From Monosiga brevicollis MX1 (Eukaryota > Opisthokonta > Choanoflagellata > Craspedida > Salpingoecidae), in the NCBI RefSeq assembly GCF_000002865.3, contig NW_001865075.1, positions 288,259 through 337,431 on the forward strand: DNA of 49,173 nucleotides, read 5' to 3'. Numbering within the stretch: position 1 is the stretch's first letter; every line of letters begins with the position of its first letter. The translations under genes were made by a program, and so were the position numbers. Below, in pieces: positions 1 through 14,633 of this stretch. Below the pieces are notes generated by a model that saw only the letters and a list, made by a program, of their open reading frames with translations, made no database searches and was not told where the DNA came from.

Positions 1-61
1 TCTGATGGCGATTGCGCGTGCATCAAGGGGAGTGGGTGGGATGTCAGCTACTTTTTGTTTT

Positions 62-119
<58 letters not shown>

Positions 120-993
120 CGGCAAGCACGTGTGCTTCGGCTGCTTCTTCTTCTTCTTCTTCTTCTTCTTCTTCTTTCTTCATCATCATCATCGCTGGTC
201 GTTGGCTATCGCTTCATGGATCAGATTGGCAGGCATGGGTAACGTGGCAATGTGTGCCCGTGTGGCTGATGGCACAAGTGAAGCCAAGCCAAGCCGCAAC
301 GACAATCACAACATGCAGCTCTTGGATTTTGTGCATACGCGCAACCTGTCCCATTTCAACTGTCACAGTTCCCACGCCTCCAACGCTTCCCTTGCGACAA
401 GACGAGCAGCTGCTCCGCCCTTGTCCCCAGTCACACCACACTGCAAAAGGGAATGATCGTGATCACAGTAGCCACGTCCTTTCCCATGGACTGGTCCCTC
501 CATCGACGCACACAGGGACTCGACACCACCAACCACCTCGCTTCAGGGCTCCATCAACTCACCCACAAGCTTGAGAGCTACTGGACAGCCTTGTGTGCAT
601 GGTCAAGCTCGATCAAGATACGGAGACGGAGAATCGCGACTCTGCGTGTCCCATTCTCCGTTCACCCCTTACTTCTCATGGCTGGTGCTGGCGCTGGCGC
701 TGGCGCCGAGTCGAGGCAAGGGGCTCCACGCCTTGCCCGTTCAGCTTCTTGACCGTGCAACAGCATCTTGCATGCGCACATGCCGTGTGGGCTGCTCTGA
801 CGCCAAGGCCGTCACGGCCAACCTACTTGTGGTCGACGGGTCGATCAGAATAGCATTTTACAGATCAACCGATCCAGCTCAACATCAACAACAACAACCA
901 GTCGTTATACCACAAACTCTCTTTGTTTGCTAGTTACCCTATTCGTGTTTGCTTTGCCTTTTGAACGTTACAGCGTTACACAGATCAAGCATC
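1..993. other. Gene-free stretch with microsatellites upstream of the LEA-like gene
   Basis: No convincing exon is seen. The stretch holds a (CA)n tract (about 63-118) and a (CTT)n tract (about 143-175), followed by ordinary mixed sequence. Open frames here translate the repeats into His-Thr or Ser/Phe runs. The last few hundred bases before the ATG at 994 probably contain the promoter and 5' UTR of the downstream gene, but I see no clear TATA box. Confidence 0.6.
63..118. repeat. (CA)n microsatellite
   Basis: An almost perfect CA dinucleotide run of about 55 bases lies here, followed 25 bases later by a (CTT)n trinucleotide run at about 143-175. Confidence 0.95.
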
Positions 994-2670
994 ATGGCGA
1001 CCCCAATGGAGCAGAACACTCGTGTTACCAACACGCTCGAGAACAACACCTTTGCCTCTGATGGCAAGGCTGCTGCCAACCATGCCGAGAACGCCAAGAT
1101 CAATTCCAAGGCCGCCGTTCGCGAGGCCGGCGAGGCCATCAAGTCTGGTGCCCGTGAGGCCCGTGACGAGGCCGGTAACCGTATGGAGCAGGCCAAGGAG
1201 CAAGCTTCTGCACAGGCTCAGTCCATGAAGAACTCCGTCGAGGCCAAGGCCGACTCGGTGGCCGACTCACTGAACCAGTCATATGAGAACGCCAAGGACA
1301 ACGTCGTGGACGGATACCAGTCCACCAAGCAGTCAATCAACGAGAAGACCGAGCGCGCCAAGGTCGAGGCCAGCAACCAGGCCACGGCTGCCAAGGAAAG
1401 CATCAAGGAGGGCGCCGAGCAGGTGCGCGACTACGCGGCCGAGAAGGCCGGCCAAGCCAAGGAAGCCATTGAGCGCAACGCCTCCAAGGCCTCAGCCAAG
1501 GCCACTGAAATCAAGGAAGAGGCCAAGGCCAAGGCCATTGATGCCAAGGACACCACCGTGGCCAAGGCCACTGAGATGAAGGAGAGCGCCAAGATCAAGG
1601 GCCAGGAGCTCAAGGAGGACGCCATCGAGGCCAAGGATCAGGCCAAGCAGGCCATCCACGAGAAGGCGGCCACTCAGGACGCCATCGAGCCCGAGAGCGC
1701 CGGCGCTGTCGTCATGCCCCAGGATTTGCGCGAGACACTCCAGGCGGCCAGCGAAGAGGAGCGTGCTGCTGCTCGCAACAAGCTGGCTGAGGCTCGTGAG
1801 GACCTGGCCTCGGCCCGCACGCACATTCGTGTGGCCCAGGAGGCTCGTGAGCAGGCTTCTTTTGGCTCTACCAACGCTGAGGTCGCCACCGGTGTGACTG
1901 GCCCCACCTTGGACGATCGTGCCGCCCCCGAATTTACGGGCAACACCACTGACCCCTCAGTCCTGGACAAGGCCTCTGAGAAGGCGACCTACGCCAAGGA
2001 GTCCATCAAGGAATCGGCTCACAATGCCAAGGAGGTGATCAAGGACAAGGCTGAAGACATTGAGGAGGCCATCATTGATACCTACGAGTCGGCCCGTGAC
2101 AAGCTCTCCAACGTACGTACCATTGCCTTGGCGTGTTTGTGTGTGTTGCTTTCTCTCTCTCCCTCCCTCTCTCTCTTTCTCTCGCTTTTTTTTTGAACGA
2201 GAACACGCGCGATTTGACGTTTCTCTGACCTTGTTGCTCTGCATGCTCTTTTATTGTGGGTGCGTTGACAGGTGTCCTCGGCAACCGAGCCCGAGCATAG
2301 CGAGGCCCAGGACAACATGGTCGAGGCCAAGGAAGAAGCCCAGGAAGGTGGTCACAACGCCTTCGAGACTGTCCGCGAGGGCATGTCCAACGCTGCCACC
2401 ACCATTTCAGAGGCCGTGTCGAGTGCCTACGAGCATGCCAAGGAGGCCGTCAGTCACATTGGCGCCGGTGCCGATGAGGCTGGTGAAGAGGCCAAGGCGG
2501 CCGGTCAGGAGCTGAAGGAGGGTGCCAAGGAGGCTGGTGCAGAGGCCAAGATGGCCTCCAAGGGCGCATCAGCTGAGGCGCAATACCACGGTGGCAACGC
2601 TGCCGATGCTGCCTCGGACGCGGCATCAGCTGAACGCGACGCCGTTACGGACGCTGTGTCAGCTCTGTAA
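994..2670 (+). CDS. LEA group 3-like / 11-mer amphipathic repeat protein
   Basis: Two exons, 994-2112 and 2272-2670, join in phase 0 and give 505 aa. The intron 2113-2271 starts GTACGT and ends ACAG after a T-rich tract. Almost the whole protein is a low-complexity, Ala/Lys/Glu-rich helix with loose 11-residue repeats of the type AKExxKExAxx (for example ATYAKESIKESAHNAKEV) and is nearly free of Cys, Trp and Pro. This is the signature of LEA_4/group 3 LEA proteins, which are disordered in water and fold to amphipathic helices on drying or at membranes. Perilipin- or apolipoprotein-like lipid-surface proteins have similar repeats and are the main alternative. There is no signal peptide, so it is probably cytosolic. 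The ATG at 994 is chosen over an upstream in-frame start at 949 because a run of low-complexity protein begins there. The role is inferred from composition only. Confidence 0.75.
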
Positions 2671-3124
2671 GCGGGCTCGTCGTAACCTTGCCCTGAATGC
2701 CTCTTGATGCTCTCAAAAAGGCGTTTAGCTTGTGTTCCGCGCCCGTGTGATTGCGCTTGTGTGTGTGTGTGCGTGTGTGTTACATTTTCCCCTCGTTTCT
2801 TGGTGGTCCACACTGCGTGTGCGATAGCCCAACCGACCTCCACCCGCTCTGCGCACTTTTGTGTGTGTGTATGTGTACTTACGCCATGGCGGGTGCTTCT
2901 CGATCCTTTGCGGGCCAAGCCCAAGTGTTTCTGTCAAGTGTCGATTCCTTCCAGCCGACATTGAAGCACAAATTGATCCTTTATATCCATAACGCCTGTG
3001 CCTTTCTCTTGCCCTGCCCTTTCTCCCCCATGTCATGTACACTCGCCGATGAACAGCATGCCGTGCTCTGGTGTCGAGCGAGGCAGGTGGTTGCAACTAT
3101 GGGGCCGTTGCCGGTCCCTCCCCA

Positions 3125-3160
3125 AGTAAAATACTTTACTATCACAATAGTAAAATACTT
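3125..3160. repeat. Hairpin flanked by 12-base direct repeats
   Basis: An inverted repeat TTTACTAT / ATAGTAAA (3135-3142 and 3147-3154) surrounds a CACA loop. The 12-mer AGTAAAATACTT occurs twice, at 3125-3136 and 3149-3160. The AT content contrasts with the surrounding GC-rich DNA. Function is unknown; it could be the remnant of a small mobile element end. Confidence 0.5.
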
Positions 3161-3764
3161 TTTACCTGACAAATGTCAGATCTTTGGTGTGAGAGATTGT
3201 GAATAAGTTTGACCATGAAATATCAGTGCTTGAACTATTCAAGCCAAGCTCATCACACTCAACGCTAACGACGTGCGTGCGCGTCCGCTGTGCCTGCCGA
3301 CGGCTCCAGTCAATATTCGACTGGCGGCGGTCAGTATTGGTTCACCGGCGATTGACCCAGGGTCTCTGTGCCCTGATCGTCTCCACCGCCGTGAACACTC
3401 GCCTCTGCCGTACCAAGACCAAAGCGGTCAACACCAATATCGCACTCAACCCAAGAACCTGCTACCAACTGTCAGAACTAATATCAAGTGGTAATTTCTT
3501 GTCAAAGTCATTCAGGTAAAATAGACTCGAAACAAAAGAATGTGTGAGAGAGAGCGAGAGCGAGAGAGAGAGAGAGAGAGAGTGTGTGTGTGTGTGGACC
3601 ACTGGGTTGGAAACGGCAGCGCCATCCAGACTGAGCTGAGAGCCTCTCTGGCTTGGTACATGAATGCACTGCCGTGGCGCGTCCTTCTGGTGTGCTGGCC
3701 TGGTCTTGTTGTCTTGCCTTTGACTGCCTTGGCCAGCAGGGGAATCTTGACCATGGTGCGATCA

Positions 3765-3985
<221 letters not shown>

Positions 3986-4285
3986 ACACACTCGGGTTGA
4001 ACGAGGTGAAATGGCAGCGCTGGGCTTTGGATGTCCAATTGGATTTGTGTATTCGACTGGACTAGGGCGAATCCATCGGGCCAGGGTTCACGCTGGCCTC
4101 GCAGGCCCCGTGTGCACGAATGCTTGTTTCAATGCGCCATTGTTGTTTGATGAAACAAGTCTTTTCGATCGGCTTCTCACTCATGCGCCTTCTGACCTCC
4201 TCCTCCTTCGCCTCCTCCGCCGCCTCCTTCTCTCTCCGGTTTCCCACATGATAGTGCCTGGTTTTGTCTTTGACGATTGCCCACC

Positions 4286-7152
4286 ATGGCCGACATTCAC
4301 CCCATTGAAATCCTCATCGAGGAGCTGCAGGACGAAGATGTTCAGGTTAGACAAATCGACTTTTGTGCCCATGACGATTTCGCTGGCGGCTCCCTGCCAT
4401 GCCTCCTTTCTCGAGCGACTCAACTCATTGCTCTTGGGCCTCTTTCTACTGCGGCCGCCGACTACTTGAGTAGAATCGCTTGAACTCGGTCAAGCGCCTT
4501 TCCACCATCGCCCTGGCCCTTGGCGAGAAAGACACTCGCGATGAGCTTCTTCCATTCCTCCGCGGTCAGTCTCCTTTAACCTCGCGTCCAACAAGGCAGA
4601 CCACTTGCCTGACGTTTGCATGTCAGCACGAGGCCTCACACCCCATGTACTTTGCTTCCTATTGCAGACAAGCTTGATGATGAGGATGAAGTGCGCTTGG
4701 CCGTGGCTCAAGAGGTGAGCCCAACCCCCCGCTTTGCCATGTCCAGGGAAACGCAACAACGCCCGCTCGCTCTCGCTCGGGCAACCCAGCAGAAACGCCT
4801 GGTCTTGTGGTCAACGATTCACATCCAAGGGCCCAGCGAAAACCCTCACACGCGCGCGTTTCTTTCTTGTTGAAACAATGCGGCGTCGTCTTTTTAATAG
4901 CTCGCAAAATTTGTGCCCCTGGTGGGCGGCGAAGCCCATGCGCGCACCATCTTGCCCCCCCTTGAGCAGCTGGCCAACATCGATGAGATTGTTGTTCGCC
5001 AAAAAGCCGTCGAGTCAATGAACATCATCTGCCTGGCCATGCCTGACACACACATTGTCTCCGACTTTGTGCCGTGCGTCGATCGCCTTTCCACTGGTAC
5101 GCACGCCGAATTTTCCCCGATTCTCGTCATTGAGCGACGCCTTGTAGACTTCAACGGCGAGATAATCTCACCGCGCAATCGCTTTGGCCCGCTACCTACC
5201 TCCGTAGCCGAGTTTTTCTCGCCTCGCGCCTCGGCCTGCGGTCTGATTGCCACTCCATACATGCGTACATCTGAGGATGCGCGCTCCATCCTTCGCCAGA
5301 TTTTCTCCAACCTCTGCCGTGACGAGACTCCCATGGTGCGCCGCGCCGCTGCGGCTGCGCTCAAGGACATCTTGCCTCACGCCACGCCGCAAGTCACGGC
5401 CTCGGAAATCTTCCCACTGTTTGAGATGTTGGTCAAGGATGATCAAGACTCCGTCCGCCTCCTTGCCGTTTCTGCTGCCCCTGCACTCCTCACGCAACTC
5501 AACAGCATTGGTCAAGGCGGAGTTGTCATTGCCTCTCTCAACGCTGCCTCCAAGGACCGCAGCTGGAAAGTGCGCAATGCTGTGGCAGAGGCCTTCCCTG
5601 ATGCCCAGGCTGCTGTCCCTAGCGAGCAGCTCAAGGCCGAGCTCGTCCCCCTTCTCATTCGCCTTCTCAAGGACCAAGAGGCTGAGGTCCGCACTCACGC
5701 CGTCTTTCAGCTGCCCAAGGTTGGCGCGGCCCTTCCCGAGGCTGATCGTCGCGTCCTCTTCCTGACCAACTTCACCACCCTCATCAACGATATCGCGGGT
5801 GATACCAACGAGATGTGCGTTCAACTCTTGTTTCAACCCCGCCATCAGCCTGCTAGCCCTGCTACGAGCCTACCTACTCTGTTTGCCAACTCACATGCTG
5901 GTTCCTGCACGCTCGAATCAGGAACAACCACGTTCGTGCGGCCCTCTCTGGCGTTATTCCCCAGCTCGCTGCCCCCTTTGGCCGCGACAAGACGATGGAG
6001 CACCTCATCCCCATCATTGCCAAGCTGCTCAAGGACCCGGTATGTTTCACACCTGCTTTGACGAACTTGCGCTCGCGCCCGTTGCGAGTTTTCTTTGTTT
6101 CTTTTTAAGGGGCTGCTGCCAAGTTTGCCGCAACTCCTGCGCTCACAATGTTGCTGATGACACCACCCGCACTACTTATTTTCCCCCGCACAACCTGCTG
6201 ACATAGTTTGCTGAGGTTCGCCTCAACGTGGTTTCCAAGATCCACATGCTGCAAGACGTCATCGGTGGCGATCAAATCGCAGTTGCTCTTGTTCCCAGCA
6301 TTGTCAGCCTTGCAGGCGATAGCCAGTGGCGTGTGCGTCTGGCCATTGTCGAGCAACTTCCCGTGTTTGCTGGCTGCGTCGGCGCATCGCAATTCGATGC
6401 ACGCCTGATGCCCGTTGTCATGGTAAGCTCCTTGCCACTGATGTAAATGGTCTGGCCCTTTTGGGCTCTAACACACTGCGCTCACGCTGCTGGCCCGGTG
6501 TATCTGCCTCGCTAGTCTTGGTTGAGCGACAACATCTTTGCCGTCCGCGACAGCACGATCAAACAACTTCCCGGCTTGGTACAGAAGCTGGGCAACAGCT
6601 GGGCCAACAAGACCCTGGTCCCCCGCATCGTCGCTCTCAGCAACGAACAGTCCTATCTGCGCCGTCTCACCGGCCTGTTTGCTTTCAAGGTCCGTCTTGA
6701 TACCGTGCCGTGTTTGTCGTTCAGTACAGTGCCACTATGCTGTTCCTCACAAGCTGTGTGTGGGGGGTTGATGTCTATCTCTTTCTTTAGTCGACTGTTG
6801 CAGTCCTGGACGCAAGCACGATCAGCAAGGACGTGTTGCCTGCCATCCTGCGAAGGGCCACCGACCCTGTGCCCAATATTCGCTTCAACGTGGCCCAGGT
6901 TCTTGGCGAGATCAAGCGCAGCTTTGACAAGAGGTGAGCACCCCCCCCCTCCTTTTTTTTTTCCCTATTTCATTTCCCCCGGGTTGCTTGAGTCACTTGT
7001 TCCTCAACCCCTATCATTTTTCATTGCTCGCCACGCCTTGCTCTATCTCCCTGTTCAGCGCAATCACTAGCAAGGTCAAGCCGGCTCTGGATCAACTTGC
7101 AGCGGACTCGGATCCTGATGTCAAGTTTTTCGCCCAACGTGCTCAGAACTAG
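4286..7152 (+). CDS. PPP2R1A: Serine/threonine phosphatase 2A scaffold subunit A (PR65)
   Basis: Ten exons: 4286-4345, 4474-4564, 4668-4714, 4901-5096, 5208-5814, 5922-6039, 6207-6422, 6516-6689, 6791-6933, 7059-7152. Phases agree throughout and give 581 aa, against about 589 for animal PR65. The protein is an all-HEAT-repeat solenoid. Diagnostic PR65 segments are visible: RLSTIALALGEKDTRDELL near the N-terminus, PMVRRAAAAALKD, DDQDSVRLLAVSAAPALL, and VKFFAQRAQN at the C-terminus. It holds the catalytic C subunit and regulatory B subunits together in the PP2A heterotrimer in cytosol and nucleus. The start sits in a good context (CCACCATGG). Intron 5097-5207 is exactly 111 bases with no in-frame stop, so the reading frame runs straight through it. 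It is treated as an intron because removing it gives the family sequence RLSTAEFFSPRASACGL. Confidence 0.95.
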
Positions 7153-7622
7153 TCGTATTATGTTGCGTATGTGCACTATGTGTCTCTGTGTGCCAGAGTA
7201 AACACAATCATGTTTTCTTTTCTTCATCTGGCTGGCGCTGGTTCTTCTCATTTTCTGGGTCTCGTTTTTGTGTTCAAAAGTTGAGGTGTCGTCTTTTCGG
7301 TGTGCCTTCCCACACCACATTGCTCTGTGATTGACACCGCCCCCATCGCCTTGACTTTGCTGTGCCTTTGTCATTGCCGAATGATGTCCTTCTTTTCTTT
7401 CTTCTTTGATCTTCCTTCCACGTTTTGACCGCCAGCCGTCTTGTTTAAACGTTTGGGCGTTGCCGACACTCGAGTCGTTTTGAAATTGACTGCAGACATA
7501 ACAATCAACAGCCCTCCATTGCATTTAAAGCATGTGGTGCATCCAAGTATCGAGGCCACGGCCGCGCTCAGCGCAAAGCCCATGCTCCGAGGTACCGTTT
7601 GCACCTGCACATGGGGCTCAGA
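7153..7622. other. Convergent intergenic spacer
   Basis: About 470 bases between the PP2A stop and the likely stop of the minus-strand gene. The first part is T-rich and probably carries the 3' UTR of the PP2A gene. No exon is supported. Confidence 0.5.
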
Positions 7623-10600
7623 TCACAAATGGCGCCAGCGTGCGAATGCCGTGGCAGGGGTGATCAGTGGTGCAGTGGTTTCTGCCTCCTTGGCTGGGCT
7701 CTCGCTGTATAAATCTACTAAAAAGGCGTGCTTGGCTCTCGTTAGGCGTTGCAAGCGCTCACTCCACCCCGGGGGTGGCGCGCGACACAACAGCTCGCCC
7801 ACGTCGCTCGAGCACAGATGGCCCAGCTGTACGGGTTCACCTTCATGATCCTGGTCCTGCGCTTGTGCCTGGTCTGAAATGGGGTGGCTGAGCGTCGTTG
7901 CCAAGAGTGGATGTGCGTCTGCGACTTGAAATAGGTGAAGGAGTGCGGCAAATGTCCGTTCGGAATTGCCGCGCAAAGAAACCTCGCCAGGCAACTGGAC
8001 GAGGGCTTGCTCTTGCAATCTTGTTAAGGGAAGTGCGTTGATCGTGAGATGAACTAATGGGGGAACGGCAGGGCGCGTCTTTCAGCGACAAGCCACGACC
8101 GATAGGTCTCGTACCGCAGCCAGGCCATGGGCGTGAAGAATCCCTGCATCGTGATTGTTGCGGGTATCTTGCGTGAGCGACGAGTCTTGGAGGCATCTCC
8201 ACTCATTGCACTCTCCCGATATGTCAGGGTTGGCAACTACCAAGTTGATTGCAAATGCAGCAGTGGCAGGGGTATGAGATGCTCGTACAGGTAGTCGGGG
8301 AGGCGAGCCCAAGACGCTCGTTGGCCGCGGTGGCAACTGCGTGACCAAGGCTGACCTGAAGCTGGGCGTGAAGGAAGGGTACGTCGGCAACGAGACGCGG
8401 CGGGATGGTTTGCTTGCTGTTAAAGAAAAGGAGAAGTATTGGCCAGAATTATCACATCAGTTTCTCTCAAGTCCGCGAAGATGCAGGCTCGAGCAATCTG
8501 GAGGTGAGAAGCGCCATGCTGATGCAACACGACTCGGAAGCGTACGCACATGGCAGAATCACTGAGATAGTGGCGATTGAGCAGTAGATTGCCCAGTGCA
8601 TGGATGCTGTCGGCGCCATAAACCACGGCAGCTGAGCCAAGCGCCGAAGTTGGAGCGGGCTCTTTGTCGTCGGCACTCTGACGCCACAACAAAGGTCAAA
8701 GGGCACGGTCAGTCTTTGCAGATGGCAGGTGACGCATGGACTGGCAAAGCGCCAGAATCGAGGCTTTGAGAGCTGGTGTCCTCACGTACGAGCTCAAGTC
8801 CCTCGACCACAACGCGCGGCTTGCGTCGCCTGGAGGAACGACGGGGCGACGCTGAGCCCGGCAAGGGCTGGGCCGTAGTCTGGCTAAGTTCTTGATAGGT
8901 TTTGAAGGTCACGCCTATTCATATGCGTGCCAACAATAGATGAGACATGGCCAGCACGAAGCGGCAGGGAAGGCAAGCTGATGGTGCATTCCATCAAGTG
9001 CTCACCGTGAGCGCGCATGCGCTGGCGAAAGCCTTCTTTTGTGGCCGCAAGGTACGCCCGGGGCTGTGACTGGCCTCCGATAGAAGCCGAGCTGGGCGAT
9101 GGTCAAAGCGCAGTTTACAAGCAACATGCGTGAGACAAGTGCACGTCAAAGCCATGAGAAAAGAGCAAGACAAAAATCAAACCGCACCAAAACATGGCGT
9201 GGAGGGATTTGCAGTTGACAAAAAAGTAGGGCACTGCGCCTTGCAAAAGAAGGTCCAACAGAGACGTCAAGGCGGCTCGAAATTGTTCGACAAGCACAGG
9301 GAGCATTTTCTATCACAGCACGGGCTTGGTGAGCCTTTGGCAATCACGCGCGCGATTCAGCAAGACAAAGGAGAAGCCTGGGTGTTGTGTAAGCAATTGC
9401 AAGGTACCTGAAAGACGTCTGGAAGTGAATCTTCGCTCACGGCAAGGGTCTACATGCAGATGAGATGTGAGGTTGACCTGATATGCCGCTGTCGCCGTTG
9501 TGTCTATGTCCAGGGAAGATATTTGTAAAGGGCCGAAGGGAGCCTGGCAGGACGTACCTGAAGTTCGTCGAGGGGTGGAAAAGCATACGTATGGGAGGCT
9601 TGCAGCAGCGCCGTGGCCAGGCTGGCATCCTCGGTTGGACACCCGCCGAGGCGACGCAGCACTGCATTCACGGCGGTGTCGCGATCATGGGTGACATTTG
9701 GCATGTCAACTGACGAGGACAGTTGGACACTATTCATGAGTCGCGGGTCGAGTCCACTCGAGAGCCAGCTCATTGTGAGGTGATCCGTGGAGGGATCAGC
9801 CAAAGCTGATTCGCCATGTTCTAAGAGGACCAGCGCGAGTGTCATGAGGTGAGGTGGTACGGTCGAGAGGAAGAGCAAGGCCAGCCAGCTCCGTGGGCGC
9901 CCTTGTACCTGGGTCGGAAGCCTGCGCCCTAAGGCGTTGTCTTTGAAGCACGCGCTGATATTGCCCCTGTTCGTTGCCATCGCAGGAACAGAGAGAAACA
10001 AGAAAAGAAAAATTCACATGAACAAATGTATCAGCAACAACAACGATGGTTACGACAGCAACAATGTATCGAGGAGACAGTGGATGAGTTGTGCTGAGAA
10101 CTCGGCTGGGCCGTGTGAGACTCGACAAGGCACGCTCATTGTGAGTATCTGGGCCCCGATTAGTTCAGCCTCGTGTCATTGTCAAGGAAAAGAAAGAAGA
10201 AAATAACAAGACTCACCTGCGTTTGCGAGGGTGCGTTTGCGTGGCTGTTGTCAGCGCCGTGCTCAGATCCAAAAGGCTTTGAGGCTTTTACGTCCTCTAC
10301 GGTGGCGGTGCGCTGCGAAAGAGCCTGCATGCGCTGTTCATGGAGTGCAAACTGTCGGCTGACGGGGGAAATGTTTTGCAGGTGCGGGTTGATGCGACTC
10401 TGTGCGGGCCGCTGCTCGGGTGAAGACAAGCGGGCGCTGAGGGTGACTCGAGGGCCCGTGGCGCCCGAAGGAACGGGGACGGGCCGATTTCGCTCTGTGG
10501 GGCGCCTTAGAGGGCTGTGGCGGGGGCTACGACGGGGGCTGTGGCGTGGAGGAGCGAATTGCCGCTGTGAGGGGCCAAACAACTCGGGGGTCCCTGGGGT

Positions 10601-11047
10601 TGAGCCGGGTGGGCTGGCAGCTGGCGGCGGAGGGCTGGCTGGGGCTACAAATGTTGCCCGGGGTTGGTTGTGTCCAGGCACGGAGGACTGACGGCTGGTC
10701 TCAAGCGACGAGACTGGTGCATTGTCCCCAGTGGTAAGTGGTACGCTCGGCACCCTTGTGGCAGCAGCGCTCACAGCTGCAGCAGGACCCTGCAGAGCCT
10801 TTTCGGTCGAGCCCGAAACCACTACATCCTTCACCTCGGTTTTTGTTGCTGCTGCTTCTGGTGCTTCTGGTGCTGATGGTGGCGGCGGCGGCGGCGATGA
10901 GGATGACGATGGTGATAATGATGCGGACACGGGCACTACCGCCACCCCAACCCCTAGCTCCCCCCGAACCCAGGGCTCATCAAAGTCAAGGCGCGCTCGT
11001 TTCGGCTGTTTTGGCGCCCGCGCGCGAAACGGATTTCGCTGCGCCAT
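7623..11047 (-). CDS. Unrecognised multi-exon protein with disordered Pro/Ser-rich N-terminus
   Basis: Exon 1 (11047 down to 10217, 277 codons, donor GTGAGT) starts MAQRNPFRARAPKQPKRAR, carries a basic patch followed by an acidic DFDEPW, then long Pro/Ser/Ala-rich and Arg-Ser-Pro stretches. Further pieces that look coding: about 9920-9650 (ends PPLDELQ at a GTACGT donor), a short exon reading TLAVSEDSLPDVFQ (about 9450-9409), an exon reading KMLPVLVEQFRAALTSLL (about 9312-9245), QSQPRAYLAATKEGFRQRMR near 9075-9010, a helical piece containing YGADSIHALGNLLLNRHY near 8640-8560, and a last segment to a TGA at 7623. The middle is helical. The N-terminal basic/acidic pattern faintly recalls ATR-interacting proteins, but I cannot support that name. 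Exon joins between 9240 and 7623 are unresolved, and the outer limits could belong to two genes. Confidence 0.5.
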
Positions 11048-11290
11048 TGCGATACTCTAAATTAGATCACACTTTGACTTTGAGGTGTAGGTGTGTGTGT
11101 GTGTGTAGGTGTGTGTGTGTGTGTGTGTGTGTGAGCTGAAAGGGTCGAGAGTAGAGAGCAGGCAGCAGGAAGCAGGGAGCAGAGAGCAGAGAGCAGGGAG
11201 CAGAGAGTAGAGAGCAGAGAGTAGAGAGTAGAGAGCAGAGAGTAGAGAGTAAAGAGTAGAGAGTAGAGTAGAGAGTAGAGAGAGTAGAGA

Positions 11291-11324
<34 letters not shown>

Positions 11325-11421
11325 ATTGGTTTGGTCGGTTTGAGAAAGAGCAAAGGAAAAGCACAACTACCACATAGAGAGAGAGAGAGAGAGAGAGGGA
11401 GAATTTCAATGTTGATGTTTT

Positions 11422-11476
<55 letters not shown>

Positions 11477-11785
11477 AGAGACGAGAGGTGAGTTTGCGAT
11501 CGCGTCGATGGGGGCAGTGGGTCGTCTGTGTCTCGGGATCGGATGGGGTGGGCCGTTTGTGCGGGCTTCTTTGTTGATGGTTCTACTTGGACACTCTCCT
11601 TCTCCGGGCTACCGACCATCAAATCTCTTTCGATCCGATCGATCGTGGGCTTTGGCGTGCTCGTTGCGTGATCTTTTGCACGCTCCTCGAGGTCGTTTTG
11701 TTGACGAGGCACCCTGCTGGCTTTGCCTTTTTTTTTTTTTACCATAGCTGGCCTTGACGTCTCCTAGCAAGAGATATCCATCAAC
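11048..11785. promoter_or_regulatory. Divergent intergenic region filled with GT, GA/GTA and CT tracts
   Basis: Separates the start codons of a minus-strand gene (11047) and a plus-strand gene (11786), so it must hold both promoters. It contains (GT)n at about 11091-11132, a degenerate AGAGAGCAG/AGAGAGTAG minisatellite at about 11148-11300, then GA tracts, a (CT)n run at about 11428-11461 and CACACA. The 25 bases before the plus-strand ATG are pyrimidine-rich. No TATA element is evident. Confidence 0.5.
11148..11300. repeat. Degenerate AGAGAGCAG / AGAGAGTAG minisatellite
   Basis: Short units of 7 to 9 bases alternate CAG and TAG after AGAGAG, with GGAGCAG variants at the 5' side, merging into plain (GA)n at about 11294-11321. 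The array looks like a diverging GA microsatellite that acquired CAG and TAG interruptions which then spread. Confidence 0.85.

Positions 11786-14633
<2,848 letters not shown>

Noticed and set aside
5192-5845. 217-codon antisense frame in the PP2A gene
   Set aside because: Mirror of the GC-rich PR65 coding exon; the sense strand matches the PR65 family throughout.
4913-6061. Single 382-codon exon for PP2A-A
   Set aside because: It merges exons through the 111-base stop-free intron 5097-5207 and the intron starting at 5815, and the inserted residues have no place in the PR65 family.
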